NCBI RefSeq assembly: GCF_000498475.1
Contig: NZ_AVBI01000016.1
Span: 210,739-274,738 of the forward strand
From: Flavobacterium cauense R2A-7
GTDB taxonomy: Bacteria > Bacteroidota > Bacteroidia > Flavobacteriales > Flavobacteriaceae
Direction of reading: 5' to 3'
DNA: 64,000 nucleotides
Shown: one piece after another, positions 1 to 9,540 of the stretch
How the letters are laid out: every line of letters starts with the position of its first letter
Position numbering within the stretch: the stretch's first letter is position 1
Translations under genes and position numbers: made by a program
Notes under the pieces: model-generated
Databases searched by the model: none
Told to the model about the DNA's origin: nothing
Seen by the model: the letters and a program-made list of their open reading frames with translations, nothing else

Positions 1-660
1 TGATTTTCGCTTTAAACTTTTTCCGATTAATGAAATCAGTAAACCGGAAAGCGGAATGAAAATAAAAACAAACAATGTCAATTTTGTACTGATGTAAAAC
101 ATTGAAATAATCGTGAAAGCAATGGTAAGTGGCTCCTTGATAATGATTTCCAATATGGATAAAAACGAAAATTGGACTTCTCCAACATCATTTGTCAGTC
201 GGATCATTACGTCTCCTCTTCTTTTTTCAGAATAAAAAGAAAGCGGCAAATGAATTACTTTTTCGTACAATGCAATACGCAAGTCTTTCAAGGTTCCGTT
301 TCTCAGAAATGTAACATTGTACATGGCCAAATAGTTAAAAATGTTTTTCAGTAAAAACATTGAGATAACTAATACAACCATTAGCAACAGTGAATATTCC
401 GGTCCCTTGGTGTCGCTGGTTGTCGTTACCAGATAATCAAGGTATTCTTTGGAATATGCCGGTAAGGATGTGATTCCTGTGTATACGGGCTCAATGGAAA
501 CTCTTTTTGTTTTGTCAAACATTACGTTCAACATCGGAATCAGCATTACGAACGACAGCGTACTGAAAAGCGCATAAAGAACATTGAAGAAAATATTCAG
601 AAAGGCGTACTTTTTATACGGTAAAGCGTAACGTAATATTTTAAAAAAGGTACTGTTCAT
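1..660 (-). CDS. ABC exporter, N-terminal membrane domain (partial)
   Basis: The reading frame opens at an ATG at 660 (MNSTFFKILRYALPYKKY) and stays open to the window edge, so only about 220 N-terminal residues are present. The visible part is a type 1 ABC transmembrane domain: several hydrophobic segments, then an intracellular coupling region containing SEKRRGDVMTRLTNDV, typical of MsbA/lipid-exporter-like half transporters. The ATPase domain lies outside the window. It starts directly after the phosphoglucomutase stop, so it is probably the last gene of the 3.9-0 kb minus-strand operon. Lipid A or lipid export is a family inference; the substrate cannot be read from this fragment. Confidence 0.85.
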   Translation of the reverse strand, partial: MNSTFFKILRYALPYKKYAFLNIFFNVLYALFSTLSFVMLIPMLNVMFDKTKRVSIEPVYTGITSLPAYSKEYLDYLVTTTSDTKGPEYSLLLMVVLVISMFLLKNIFNYLAMYNVTFLRNGTLKDLRIALYEKVIHLPLSFYSEKRRGDVMIRLTNDVGEVQFSFLSILEIIIKEPLTIAFTIISMFYISTKLTLFVFIFIPLSGLLISLIGKSLKRKS

Positions 661-2388
661 TTAGTTCAATCGCATCTCAGCAATTATATTTTTAATTTTG
701 TTATCCAAATAATTTTCCGCTTCCGAAACATCGTTAATGCTTTCTATCGCACAGTTTACACTGAAATAGAATTTGATTTTAGGTTCCGTACCGCTTGGGC
801 GGGCACAGATTTTACTTCCGTCTTCCAAATAATAAATCAATACGTTTGATTTCGGAATTGTGATGCCGAATTCTTCATTGTTGATCAGGTCACGTCCTTT
901 CGAACTCTGATAATCTTCGATGCACACCACACGTTGTCCGTTGATTTCTTTCATTGGGTTTTCGCGCAAGTCAACCATCATCTGTTTGATTTCGTTGGCG
1001 CCTTCAATTCCTTTTTTGGTAATCGAAATCAGGTGTTCTTTATAGAAACCGAAATTCACATACATCTGAAGCAATTCTTGGTACAACGAACTTCCTTTTT
1101 CTTTTGCCTGAGCGGCCATTTCGCAAACCAATAGGGTGGAAGCTACCGCGTCTTTATCGCGAACAGCATCGCCTACCATGAATCCGAAACTTTCTTCACC
1201 ACCGCCAATGAATTTCTGATTCGGGAAATCTTTGATGAATTTTGCAATCCATTTGAAACCGGTCAATCCCACTTTGCATTCCACATCATAGCCGGAAGCG
1301 AGTTCCAGCATCATCGGAGTGGAAACAATGGTGGAGCCGATAAATTCAGTTCCGGTCAGTTTTCCTTGTTTTTTCCATTGTTGGAGCAAGAAATGGGTCA
1401 TGACAACCATGGATTGATTTCCGTTCAGTAAAATCATTTTGCCTTCCGTATCGCGAACGGCAACGCCTAATCGGTCAGAATCCGGATCGGTTCCGATAAC
1501 GATATCAGCATTTGTTTTTTCTGCCAAATCCAATGCCATGGTCAAGGCTTCCGGTTCTTCCGGGTTTGGTGATTTTACGGTTGGGAAATTTCCGTTAGGT
1601 TCGGCTTGTTCTTTTACGATTTCCACATCGGAATAACCAGCTTTCGCCAAAACATCGGGAACCAATTTAATGGAAGTTCCGTGTAGCGAAGTGAAAACGA
1701 TTTTTAGGTTTTCTTTGGCTGATGCTGAAGTGTTAAACGTTGCATTTTCAATGGCTGAATTGATGAATGCTTCGTCTAATTGTACGTCAATATATTCAAT
1801 TAAATCGTTGTTGGCTTCGAATTTGATTTCGCTGTAATCCAAGGCTTCAATCATCTGAATGATTTCATTGTCCTGAGGCGGTACCAATTGACCACCGTCT
1901 TGCCAGTACACTTTATAACCGTTGTATTCCGGCGGATTGTGAGATGCGGTTAAAACGATTCCGGAATGACACCCTAAATATTTCACGGCGAAAGACAATT
2001 CCGGTGTTGGGCGCATATCGGAAAAAAGAAAAACCTTGATTCCGTTGGCCGAAAAAACATCGGCTACCACTTTGGCAAGCGTGTTACTGTTATGACGACA
2101 ATCGTAGGCAATTGCTACTTTAAGTTGTTCGCCCGGGAATGATTTTTTTAAATAATCGGACAAACCCTGAGTGTTTTTGCCCAAGGTATATTTGTTGATG
2201 CGGTTGGTTCCCACGCCCATAATGCCACGCATGCCGCCGGTTCCGAATTCCAGATTCTTGTAAAAACTGTCTTCGAGTTCTTTTGGGGCAGTTGTCATCA
2301 TTTCACGAATAGCTTCGTGTGTTTCGTTGTCAAAGGTTGGGGTAAGCCAAACGTTTACTTTGTCTAAAATTGCTTTTTCAATGTGCAT
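661..2388 (-). CDS. pgm: phosphoglucomutase/phosphomannomutase
   Basis: This is a cytoplasmic alpha-D-phosphohexomutase that interconverts hexose 1- and 6-phosphates, supplying glycan and cell-wall precursors. Visible motifs in order: the phosphoserine loop TASHNPPEYNGYK near residue 150, the Mg2+ loop GTDPDSDRLG near residue 300, the sugar-binding loop GGGEESFGF, and the phosphate-binding C-terminal RPSGTEPKIKFY. The length of about 575 residues is normal for the PGM2-like bacterial group. A TTG two codons upstream (2394) extends the frame, but the ATG at 2388 is the better start. It follows the glycosyltransferase by 13 bp in the same operon. Preference for glucose or mannose cannot be decided from sequence. 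Confidence 0.93.
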   Translation of the reverse strand: MHIEKAILDKVNVWLTPTFDNETHEAIREMMTTAPKELEDSFYKNLEFGTGGMRGIMGVGTNRINKYTLGKNTQGLSDYLKKSFPGEQLKVAIAYDCRHNSNTLAKVVADVFSANGIKVFLFSDMRPTPELSFAVKYLGCHSGIVLTASHNPPEYNGYKVYWQDGGQLVPPQDNEIIQMIEALDYSEIKFEANNDLIEYIDVQLDEAFINSAIENATFNTSASAKENLKIVFTSLHGTSIKLVPDVLAKAGYSDVEIVKEQAEPNGNFPTVKSPNPEEPEALTMALDLAEKTNADIVIGTDPDSDRLGVAVRDTEGKMILLNGNQSMVVMTHFLLQQWKKQGKLTGTEFIGSTIVSTPMMLELASGYDVECKVGLTGFKWIAKFIKDFPNQKFIGGGEESFGFMVGDAVRDKDAVASTLLVCEMAAQAKEKGSSLYQELLQMYVNFGFYKEHLISITKKGIEGANEIKQMMVDLRENPMKEINGQRVVCIEDYQSSKGRDLINNEEFGITIPKSNVLIYYLEDGSKICARPSGTEPKIKFYFSVNCAIESINDVSEAENYLDNKIKNIIAEMRLN

Positions 2389-2401
2389 TTTCAATTCTGA
2401 T

Positions 2402-3358
2402 TTACAGATTTAACTCTTTTGAAATTTTATATCGTTCTTCGTTGTTTTTGGTTCTTAGGATGATTTCACCCAAAAAACCGGCAAGAAAGAGTTGTGTGCC
2501 TATAATCATAGTAGTCAGAGCAATATAAAACCAAGGGTTGTTGGTTACCAAAATAGCCGCTTCATGGCTGTAAATTTTGTGTAATTTCATGATGCCGATG
2601 TATCCTGCAGACAATAGTCCGATAAGAAACATCACCACGCCCAAAGCCCCAAAAAGATGCATCGGGCGTTTTCCGAATTTGGAGATGAACCAAATCGTAA
2701 TCAGATCCAGAAAACCGTTTATAAAACGACTCATGCCAAATTTCGACGAACCGTATTTTCGGGCCTGATGGATTACCACTTTTTCACCGATTTTTGCGAA
2801 TCCGGCATTTTTTGCCAGAACCGGAATGTAACGGTGCATTTCGCCGGAAACTTCTACGTTTTTCACGACGATGTTTTTGTAGGCTTTCAGTCCGCAGTTA
2901 AAATCGTTCAGTTGTACGCCCGATGTTTTTCGTGCCGCCCAATTGAACAATTTCGAAGGCATATTTTTCCCGATAACCGAATCATAGCGTTTCTTTTTCC
3001 AACCCGAAACCAAATCGTAATTTCCTTTGGTAATCATGTTGAAAAGTTCCGGAATTTCGTCGGGGCTGTCCTGCAAATCAGCATCCATGGTAATGATAAC
3101 ATCACCTTGAGCTTTGGCAAAACCGGCGTGTAAAGCCTGCGATTTTCCGTAGTTGCGTAAAAAACGAATTCCCTTTACGTTGCTGTCTTTGGCAGAAAGC
3201 TGTTCGATGGTTTGCCAGGAATCGTCGGTACTGCCGTCATCTATGAAAATAACTTCGTATGAGAAATTATTTTCGTTCATGACCTTTGCAATCCACGAAT
3301 GCAATTCGGGTAGGGATTCCTGTTCGTTCAGTAAAGGAATTATGATGGATAAATTCAT
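2402..3358 (-). CDS. membrane-anchored glycosyltransferase family 2 (DPM1/ArnC-like)
   Basis: An inverting GT-A glycosyltransferase: N-terminal IIIPLLNEQESL, the nucleotide-binding DDGSTDDSW near residue 40 and the metal-binding MDADLQD near residue 93 are all present. Two hydrophobic helices in the last 90 residues anchor it in the inner membrane, as in polyprenyl-phosphate sugar transferases (DPM1, ArnC and GtrB types). The likely role is moving a sugar from a nucleotide onto undecaprenyl phosphate for envelope glycan assembly; the sugar is unknown. It lies 6 bp downstream of the DUF4199 gene and 13 bp upstream of pgm, which fits a sugar/envelope operon. Confidence 0.9.
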   Translation of the reverse strand: MNLSIIIPLLNEQESLPELHSWIAKVMNENNFSYEVIFIDDGSTDDSWQTIEQLSAKDSNVKGIRFLRNYGKSQALHAGFAKAQGDVIITMDADLQDSPDEIPELFNMITKGNYDLVSGWKKKRYDSVIGKNMPSKLFNWAARKTSGVQLNDFNCGLKAYKNIVVKNVEVSGEMHRYIPVLAKNAGFAKIGEKVVIHQARKYGSSKFGMSRFINGFLDLITIWFISKFGKRPMHLFGALGVVMFLIGLLSAGYIGIMKLHKIYSHEAAILVTNNPWFYIALTTMIIGTQLFLAGFLGEIILRTKNNEERYKISKELNL

Positions 3359-3364
3359 CTATGA

Positions 3365-3895
3365 TTATTCTAAATTCGAGGTTTTGTTTCTGAAAATTAG
3401 GGCTAAGAGTGCACCGAAAATTGCTGAAAACACAAAGCTGAATACAAGTCCTTTTAATAAGTTCATTACAGAATAATTATCGTTTTTCTGCATATCTTCC
3501 ACCGCTTTTGTTATGGCTTCAGTAGGGGTGTTAAATTTTTTCATCATCTGTACTGCATATTCGATAGCGTGTTCATTTACGACTCCTTTTGCTTCGGGAT
3601 CAATTACATTGAAAAGTAAAATGTTGAACAAAACAGACATGGTAGCACCAATGGCTCCTGCGATGAAATAAACCGTGAACGCTTCTTTAAAAGTGATAAA
3701 CCCGTTAAGTTGTTTTTTTGTTTTCGAAACTAAAACTATTCCAACTATTAAAAAGATAACGAGACTGGAAATTCCTATCCACATATTGGTGAATAATTTC
3801 AGGTCAATTGCGTAAATTGAAGCTGTAATAAGGATTGAAATAACGCCAAGGATTATCCCATAATTAATGCCGTTTTTTTTAATTACTTCGTTCAT
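3365..3895 (-). CDS. DUF4199 family membrane protein
   Basis: A 176-residue protein with four hydrophobic segments: near 15-30, 37-53, 70-95, and a long one near 145-170. The layout and the MNEVIKKNGINYGIILGVISI start match the Bacteroidota DUF4199 family, which has no established function. It is the first gene of the minus-strand run leading to the glycosyltransferase, pgm and the ABC exporter, so an envelope-linked role is an inference from context only. A soluble loop between the third and fourth segments contains KFNTPTEAITKAVEDM. Confidence 0.8.
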   Translation of the reverse strand: MNEVIKKNGINYGIILGVISILITASIYAIDLKLFTNMWIGISSLVIFLIVGIVLVSKTKKQLNGFITFKEAFTVYFIAGAIGATMSVLFNILLFNVIDPEAKGVVNEHAIEYAVQMMKKFNTPTEAITKAVEDMQKNDNYSVMNLLKGLVFSFVFSAIFGALLALIFRNKTSNLE

Positions 3896-3986
3896 AGTTT
3901 TGTTTTTGGTTTAATTAATTTACAAATATAAGAATTCTGCTGTATCTTTGGTTAGTTGTACGGACTGAAAAAAAGTTACACAAGTA

Positions 3987-4016
3987 TTTGATTTTTAAAA
4001 ATTAGTTGTACATTTG
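3987..4016 (+). promoter_or_regulatory. promoter of rpmE
   Basis: TTTG at 3987-3990 and TACATTTG at 4009-4016, 18 bp apart, match the Bacteroidota -33/-7 pattern (TTTG and TAnnTTTG). This leaves a leader of about 100 nt before the L31 start. No alternative box is as good in this gap. Confidence 0.7.
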
Positions 4017-4125
4017 CACCCTGAATTAAAAAGATTATAAACAAAAAGTTACAGGCGTTTATACCTTTTACCGTTTTAAAAGCATCAGAACAGTTTGTAA
4101 CCAAATTAATAAAACAAGATTTACC

Positions 4126-4377
4126 ATGAAAAAAGGAATTCACCCGGAAAATTACAGATTAGTAGCATTTAAAGATATGTCAAACGAAGACGTGTTCATT
4201 ACAAAATCTACTGTTGAAACTAAAGATACAATCACTGTTGATGGTGTTGAATACCCAGTATATAAAATGGAGATTTCCAGAACGTCTCACCCTTTCTATA
4301 CAGGTAAATCTAAACTTATCGATACAGCTGGTCGTATTGATAAATTCAAAAACAAATACGCTAAATTCAGCAAATAA
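4126..4377 (+). CDS. rpmE2: 50S ribosomal protein L31 type B
   Basis: An 83-residue ribosomal large-subunit protein. The N-terminus MKKGIHPENYRLVAFKDMS and the TSHPFYTGKSKLIDTAGRID block are typical of L31. It lacks the zinc-binding cysteine pairs of type A L31 and is longer, so it is the zinc-independent B form. In Bacteroidota this is usually the only L31. It is monocistronic, with a good promoter about 110 bp upstream and a strong hairpin terminator 20 bp downstream. Confidence 0.97.
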   Translation: MKKGIHPENYRLVAFKDMSNEDVFITKSTVETKDTITVDGVEYPVYKMEISRTSHPFYTGKSKLIDTAGRIDKFKNKYAKFSK

Positions 4378-4397
4378 TCGCTGTTTTATGATATATG

Positions 4398-4428
4398 GAA
4401 GCCTCTCAGTTTTGAGAGGCTTTTTTTA
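4398..4428 (+). terminator. intrinsic terminator of rpmE
   Basis: GCCTCTCA / TGAGAGGC stem (4401-4408 with 4413-4420), a four-base loop and a following T run. Confidence 0.9.
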
Positions 4429-4466
4429 TTTTATATTTACGGGATTGTTTGTAATTATGTAGACTT

Positions 4467-4697
4467 ATGAAAATTTTCAAATTTATTTTTGGGATTGTTT
4501 TTATATTCATTATTTCATATTTCTTATTCATGTTTTTAATAAGACTGTTTGTTTATATTTTTCCAAACACTCGCATAAATGGTTATGGAGAAGTGGTTTA
4601 TGTTATGCCGACTTCTCAAATGCTTTCCAGTTTTGTAATTACAATTATTTTCTTTGTAGTGTCTGTGTTTTTTTTTCATAGAAAGTGCTACAGATAA
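4467..4697 (+). CDS. small hypothetical membrane protein
   Basis: A 76-residue open frame with two strong hydrophobic segments (about residues 5-33 and 53-70) joined by a short polar loop containing NTRINGYGEVVYVMPTS. No family is recognised. It sits alone between the rpmE terminator and the GlmU-like gene. The region is very AT-rich, so a chance hydrophobic frame is possible, but the polar loop and clean two-helix layout favour a real small protein. Confidence 0.45.
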   Translation: MKIFKFIFGIVFIFIISYFLFMFLIRLFVYIFPNTRINGYGEVVYVMPTSQMLSSFVITIIFFVVSVFFFHRKCYR

Positions 4698-4724
4698 TCA
4701 CTGCTTTTTGAACTCTCAAAAGAA

Positions 4725-4761
4725 AACTTTGTAACTTAGCAACTCAGTAACTCAGCAACTT
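4725..4761 (+). repeat. degenerate tandem repeat (AACTYAGCAACT-type) before the GlmU-like gene
   Basis: The stretch repeats variants of AACTTAGCAACT, AACTCAGTAACT and AACTCAGCAACT three to four times, ending a few bases before the next start codon. It resembles intergenic filler repeats rather than an operator. Confidence 0.55.
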
Positions 4762-4767
4762 TTAAAA

Positions 4768-5943
4768 ATGAACTACATACTTTTTGACGGAACCGTTCGC
4801 AATGCCTTACTTCCGTTTACGTTTACACGACCGGTAGCCGATATTCGCGTCGGAATTTTAACCATTCGTGAAAAATGGGAGAAATACTTAGGCTATACTA
4901 CGACCACCTTAACAGAAGAATACCTGATAGAAAAATTTCCGATGGTGGAAATGGAAGAAAACGTAATGATTAACGCTTCGTTTTTGCCCAACGAAATTCT
5001 TTCGGAAATGGTGCGTTCTTTGGAAGCCAATCAGGCGATTTTTTATAAGGATGAAGTCATTGCGTTTTACAGCAAAGAAAATCAGGAAGAAGTTGATTTT
5101 GATACCTATGAAATTATCGAGTATAACGAAGACTGTATCCGAATTGAGCATACCTGGGACATTTTTCAGAAAAACGATGCTGCGTTGCGTGAAGATTTCG
5201 AGTTAATCACTGAAGGTCGTTTTTCGCAACCGATTCCTAAAAGTATCAACGTAATTGCTCCCGAAAATATATTTATCGAAGAAGGGGCGAAATTGGAATT
5301 CGTAACCTTAAACGCATCCACCGGACCAATTTACATCGGAAAAAATGCTGAAATCATGGAGGGTTCCGTTATTCGCGGACCGTTTGCCTTGTGTGAAGAA
5401 GCGCAGGTAAAACTGGCAACAAAAGTATACGGTGCAACCACAGTTGGTCCTCACTGCAGAATTGGTGGCGAAGTGAATAATTCAGTGTTGTTTGGGTATT
5501 CCAATAAAGGCCACGACGGATTTTTAGGAAATTCAGTTTTAGGCGAATGGTGTAACATTGGAGCCGACAGCAACAATTCCAATCTGAAAAACAATTATGA
5601 AGAGGTGAAACTCTGGAGCTACGAAACGGAAGGTTTTGCCAAAACCGGCTTGCAGTTTTGCGGACTTATGATGGGCGACCACAGCAAGTGTGGTATCAAC
5701 ACAATGTTCAATACCGGAACCGTTGTTGGGGTTTCTGCTAATATTTTCGGAAGCGGCTTCCCTCGTAATTTTGTGCCAAGTTTCTCTTGGGGCGGTGCGT
5801 CAGGTTTTACAACCTACATCACCAAAAAAGCTTTCGAGACGGCTAAAATTGTAATGTCGCGTCGTCATGTGGAATTTACCGAACAGGATGCGGCTATTTT
5901 AGAACACGTTTTCGAGGAAACGAAAAAATGGCGAAAAGAATAG
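4768..5943 (+). CDS. GlmU-family left-handed beta-helix protein
   Basis: A 391-residue protein. The N-terminal ~170 residues ([27 protein letters not shown]) resemble the nucleotidyltransferase fold but lack the canonical pyrophosphorylase loop LxAGxGTRM. The second half has hexapeptide-repeat signatures ([50 protein letters not shown]) that form a left-handed beta-helix acyl/nucleotidyl transferase domain. Bacteroidota proteins of this type are annotated as GlmU family, but activity in UDP-GlcNAc synthesis is not shown by the sequence. It ends in its own terminator. Confidence 0.85.
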   Translation: MNYILFDGTVRNALLPFTFTRPVADIRVGILTIREKWEKYLGYTTTTLTEEYLIEKFPMVEMEENVMINASFLPNEILSEMVRSLEANQAIFYKDEVIAFYSKENQEEVDFDTYEIIEYNEDCIRIEHTWDIFQKNDAALREDFELITEGRFSQPIPKSINVIAPENIFIEEGAKLEFVTLNASTGPIYIGKNAEIMEGSVIRGPFALCEEAQVKLATKVYGATTVGPHCRIGGEVNNSVLFGYSNKGHDGFLGNSVLGEWCNIGADSNNSNLKNNYEEVKLWSYETEGFAKTGLQFCGLMMGDHSKCGINTMFNTGTVVGVSANIFGSGFPRNFVPSFSWGGASGFTTYITKKAFETAKIVMSRRHVEFTEQDAAILEHVFEETKKWRKE

Positions 5944-5966
5944 TTTACATTTCAAAGAAATTAGAC

Positions 5967-5999
5967 AACCACGATTGCGAAAACAGTCGTGGTTTTTTT
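5967..5999 (+). terminator. intrinsic terminator after the GlmU-like gene
   Basis: AACCACGA (5967-5974) pairs with TCGTGGTT (5987-5994) and is followed by a T run. It overlaps the longest possible aspA frame, which is one reason to start aspA later. Confidence 0.85.
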
Positions 6000-6028
6000 G
6001 TAAATTTATTCTTCAAAATCAGAACGTT

Positions 6029-7423
6029 ATGTACAGAACAGAGAATGATTTATTAGGCGATATGCAGGTGCCGGCCAATGCGTATTACGGAATTCAGACG
6101 CAAAGAGCCATTGATAATTTTCACATATCCGGTGTAAAATTGTATCAGTTTCCCGAATTTATTAAAGGATTGGCCTATGTGAAATGGGCAGCAGCCGAAA
6201 CCAATTTCCAATTAAGACTTTTGGATGAAAAACTCAAAAATGTCATTGTGGAAGCCGCTAAAGAAGTCATCTCCGGAAAATTCGATATGGAATTCCCTAT
6301 TGATATGATTCAGGGTGGCGCAGGAACGTCCACGAATATGAATATCAATGAAGTTTTGGCCAACCGTGCGTTGGAATTAATGGGACATCAAAAAGGAGAA
6401 TACCAATATTGTTCCCCCAACGATCATGTGAACTTGTCGCAATCGACTAATGATGCTTATCCGACTTCCATTCGAATTGCTGCGGTGCATTCAAACATTC
6501 AGCTTATTGAACATCTTAAAGCTTTAATTGCTGCGTTCCGAAAAAAAGGAGAGGAGTTTAAGCATATTCTGAAAATGGGGAGAACCCAATTGCAGGATGC
6601 GGTTCCGATGACATTAGGTCAGGAATTTGAAGCGTTTGCGGTGACTTTAGAAGAGGAAGTGGACCGCCTGACTCAAAACTGCAATTTAATGCTGGAAACC
6701 AATATGGGCGCCACTGCTATCGGAACAGGAATTAACGCTGCTCCCGGTTATGCCGAATTGTGTGCTGAAAATTTAGCGAAAGTTACCGGTTTGGCGATTG
6801 TTTCCGCGCCCAATCTAATTGAAGCTACACCGGATACAGGGGCTTACGTGATTTATTCGTCTGCTTTAAAACGTATGGCGATTAAAATCTCGAAAATCTG
6901 TAACGATTTGCGTTTGCTTTCTTCGGGTCCGCGTTGTGGTCTGAATGAAATCAATTTGCCGCCCATGCAGCCGGGTTCGTCTATTATGCCCGGGAAAGTG
7001 AATCCGGTGATTCCTGAAGTGATGAATCAGGTGTGTTATCGTGTTATCGGAAATGATCTGACAGTAACTATGGCCGCCGAAGCCGGACAATTGCAATTGA
7101 ACGTTATGGAGCCGGTATTGACCTATGCGATTATGGAGTCCATGCAGCTATTGTCTAACGGAATGGATACCTTGCGCGAAAAATGTATCGATGGTATTAC
7201 GGCTAACGAAGAACATTGCCGTGAAATGGTATTGCACAGTATCGGAATTGTAACGGCTCTGAATCCGTACATAGGCTATAAAAACAGTACAAAAATTGCA
7301 AAAGAGGCATTGGAAACCGGTAAAAGTGTATACAATCTGGTTTTGGAACATAATATTTTGTCAAAGGAACAAATCGATGATATTCTCAATCCGGAAAACA
7401 TGCTGGCTCCCAAAAAGAGTTAA
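6029..7423 (+). CDS. aspA: aspartate ammonia-lyase
   Basis: A cytoplasmic aspartase that reversibly deaminates L-aspartate to fumarate. The 464-residue product shows [19 protein letters not shown], the substrate loop [35 protein letters not shown], and the superfamily signature [20 protein letters not shown]. The residues after KVNP (VIPEVMNQ) are the aspartase form rather than the fumarase form. The ATG at 6029 gives the normal N-terminus ([15 protein letters not shown]); the frame extends to 5975 but that part overlaps the upstream terminator. A hairpin terminator follows. Confidence 0.95.
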   Translation: MYRTENDLLGDMQVPANAYYGIQTQRAIDNFHISGVKLYQFPEFIKGLAYVKWAAAETNFQLRLLDEKLKNVIVEAAKEVISGKFDMEFPIDMIQGGAGTSTNMNINEVLANRALELMGHQKGEYQYCSPNDHVNLSQSTNDAYPTSIRIAAVHSNIQLIEHLKALIAAFRKKGEEFKHILKMGRTQLQDAVPMTLGQEFEAFAVTLEEEVDRLTQNCNLMLETNMGATAIGTGINAAPGYAELCAENLAKVTGLAIVSAPNLIEATPDTGAYVIYSSALKRMAIKISKICNDLRLLSSGPRCGLNEINLPPMQPGSSIMPGKVNPVIPEVMNQVCYRVIGNDLTVTMAAEAGQLQLNVMEPVLTYAIMESMQLLSNGMDTLREKCIDGITANEEHCREMVLHSIGIVTALNPYIGYKNSTKIAKEALETGKSVYNLVLEHNILSKEQIDDILNPENMLAPKKS

Positions 7424-7425
7424 TA

Positions 7426-7453
7426 AAAAGCCACTGGATAATAGTGGCTTTTT
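7426..7453 (+). terminator. intrinsic terminator of aspA
   Basis: AAAGCCACT / AGTGGCTTT stem with a short loop and a T-rich tail, a few bases past the aspA stop. Confidence 0.85.
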
Positions 7454-7468
7454 AAGTTTTATGTTTTC

Positions 7469-7894
7469 TCATTTCCTGATGTTGCCATTCTGGTAAAAAT
7501 CGAGATCAATTTTGTTGGTTAAATCTACATCGATGTATTTGTGCCCCAAATCCACATGGGTGATTTTTTCATTGGGGTAGTTCGTTTTGATATAGTCGAG
7601 AATTTTCGGGTCAATATACGCTGTCGGAATCGGTTTTTTGTGTCCGTCAACTTCCCGCCATTCGCCATTCTTCCAAAATTCTACTTCGGTTCCGTCATGC
7701 AGCCACACTTCATAGCCTTTTTCGCCATATTCCGGATCTCTGCTAACATGCTTTACGGTTGTGTTTGGAAAATGTTCCGCCAAAAACGCCTTAGAATTTT
7801 CAGGAAGTTCTGAAAGACTTATTTTCTTGCGTTGTGCGTTGGTTATTGTAAAAGTGAGTAGGAGCAAGAGTGTGAAGATGATTTTCGTATTCAT
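7469..7894 (-). CDS. secreted PepSY-like protein
   Basis: A 141-residue protein with a clear signal peptide (MNTKIIFTLLLLLTFTITNAQ). It then contains two similar halves: LPENSKAFLAEHFPNTTVKHVSRD with a YEVWLHDGTEVEFWKNGEWREVDG strand pair, and ILDYIKTNYPNEKITHVDLG. This is the periplasmic PepSY-like (PF11396-type) fold common in Bacteroidota, with no defined ligand. The ATG at 7894 is chosen because it starts the signal peptide; the frame reads 11 codons further upstream. It is convergent with aspA and monocistronic. Confidence 0.75.
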   Translation of the reverse strand: MNTKIIFTLLLLLTFTITNAQRKKISLSELPENSKAFLAEHFPNTTVKHVSRDPEYGEKGYEVWLHDGTEVEFWKNGEWREVDGHKKPIPTAYIDPKILDYIKTNYPNEKITHVDLGHKYIDVDLTNKIDLDFYQNGNIRK

Positions 7895-8013
7895 GACATA
7901 TGGTTTTAAGTATGAATAATTTTCCAACTTAAATTTACGAAAAACGATTCGGAATTCAATCGATTAATTTTCAAACAGTTGTGGTTTTTTGAGATGAGGC
8001 TGATTACAGATTT

Positions 8014-8085
8014 TATGAAATCGCCATTACCTAAGAGTTTTGCATAAACAAATACCGATGAATTAAAAAACGATACCGTTTAGAA
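8014..8085 (+). repeat. degenerate copy of the leader repeat seen at 21 kb and 58 kb
   Basis: ATGAAATCGCCATTA is identical to the start of the 58.2 kb copy, followed by a decayed GTTTTGCATAAACAAATA where the other copies have a GTTTGCGCA hairpin. It lies about 100 bp upstream of mtaB. Similarity falls away in the second half, so this is a tentative third copy. Confidence 0.4.
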
Positions 8086-8182
8086 CCGTTAAAAAATAAA
8101 TTTTACACATGTGAAACCGATATTTGTGTGTAAATTTGCCGACTCAATTTTTTGACAACGATTTCATTAATTGAGCTATCTT

Positions 8183-9511
8183 ATGGAAAACAGAAAAAAA
8201 GTAGCGTTCTACACGCTGGGTTGCAAACTGAACTTTTCAGAAACATCAACCATTGCACGTAATTTTCAGGACGAAGGTTTTGAACGCGTGGATTTTGAAG
8301 AGGTTGCGGATATGTACGTAATCAACACCTGCTCGGTTACCGAAAATGCCGATAAACAATTCAAACAGATTGTAAAAAAAGCCATGAAGCTGAATGATAA
8401 GGCTTTCATTGCGGCAGTAGGGTGCTATGCCCAGTTAAAACCCGAAGAACTGGCTGATGTTGATGGCGTGGATTTGGTCTTGGGTGCCACCGAAAAATTT
8501 AAGATTACCGATTATATTAATGATCTTTCCAAAAACGATTTGGGAGAAGTACATTCCTGCGAAATCGAAGAAGCCGATTTTTATGTGGGAAGTTATTCCA
8601 TTGGCGACAGAACCCGCGCGTTTTTAAAAGTGCAGGATGGCTGCGATTATAAATGTACGTATTGTACGATTCCATTGGCACGCGGAATTTCACGTAGTGA
8701 TACGATGGAAAACGTTCTGAAAAATGCCAAAGAAATTTCCGAACAGGGAATCAAGGAAATTGTGTTAACCGGTGTAAACATCGGGGATTACGGTAAAGGA
8801 GAATTCGGAAACAAAAAACACGAGCATACCTTTTTCGAATTGGTGCAGAATCTGGATCAAGTAGAAGGGATTGAGCGTTTGCGAATTTCGTCGATTGAGC
8901 CGAATCTGTTGAAAAATGAAACTATTGAATTTGTAGCGCAAAGCCGAACTTTTGTGCCTCATTTCCACATTCCGCTGCAATCAGGAAGTAACGATATTTT
9001 AAAGAAAATGAAACGTCGTTACCTGCGCGAAGTGTATACGGAACGTGTGGCGAAAATCCGAGAAGTAATGCCGCATGCCTGTATTGGTGTGGATGTCATT
9101 GTAGGATTTCCGGGTGAAACCGACGAGCATTTCTTGGAAACCTATCATTTCTTAAATGAACTGGATATTTCCTATCTGCACGTTTTTACCTATTCGGAAC
9201 GTGATAATACCGAAGCGGCTGAAATGGACGGAATTGTTCCGGGTAATGTTCGTGCAAAAAGAAGTAAGATGCTACGTGGTTTATCCGTGAAAAAACGACG
9301 AGCTTTTTATGAAAGTCAGCTTGGAACCAACAGAACGGTTTTGTTTGAAGGTGAAAATAAAGAAGGCTACATTCACGGATTTACCGAAAATTACGTAAAA
9401 GTAAAAACGCCGTGGAATCCGGAATTGGTGAATACTTTGCATGAGATTAACTTGACCCGAATTGATGAAGACGGCAGTGTGAGAATGGAGTTTTTAAAAA
9501 TTACGAATTAG
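8183..9511 (+). CDS. mtaB: tRNA N6-threonylcarbamoyladenosine (t6A37) methylthiotransferase MtaB
   Basis: A radical SAM enzyme that adds a methylthio group to t6A at position 37 of ANN-decoding tRNAs. The N-terminal MTTase domain has three cluster cysteines (TLGCKLN, INTCSVTEN, AVGCYAQ). The radical SAM domain has CDYKCTYCTIP, followed by HIPLQSGSNDILKKMKRRY and VIVGFPGETDE. A TRAM-like C-terminal tail ends at residue 442. The ATG at 8183 is preferred over the in-frame TTG at 8171. A TAAATTTG box at 8131-8138 is a plausible -7 element. Confidence 0.93.
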   Translation: MENRKKVAFYTLGCKLNFSETSTIARNFQDEGFERVDFEEVADMYVINTCSVTENADKQFKQIVKKAMKLNDKAFIAAVGCYAQLKPEELADVDGVDLVLGATEKFKITDYINDLSKNDLGEVHSCEIEEADFYVGSYSIGDRTRAFLKVQDGCDYKCTYCTIPLARGISRSDTMENVLKNAKEISEQGIKEIVLTGVNIGDYGKGEFGNKKHEHTFFELVQNLDQVEGIERLRISSIEPNLLKNETIEFVAQSRTFVPHFHIPLQSGSNDILKKMKRRYLREVYTERVAKIREVMPHACIGVDVIVGFPGETDEHFLETYHFLNELDISYLHVFTYSERDNTEAAEMDGIVPGNVRAKRSKMLRGLSVKKRRAFYESQLGTNRTVLFEGENKEGYIHGFTENYVKVKTPWNPELVNTLHEINLTRIDEDGSVRMEFLKITN

Positions 9512-9540
9512 AAATTACGAATTGCAAAAATGTTGTTTTT

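Noticed and set aside
2657..3133. 158-codon plus-strand frame opposite the glycosyltransferase
   Set aside because: Antisense shadow; no signal, domain or start context, while the minus-strand frame has clear GT2 motifs.
5975..6028. N-terminal extension of AspA
   Set aside because: The extra 18 codons overlap the terminator of the preceding gene and do not resemble aspartase; the ATG at 6029 gives the family start.
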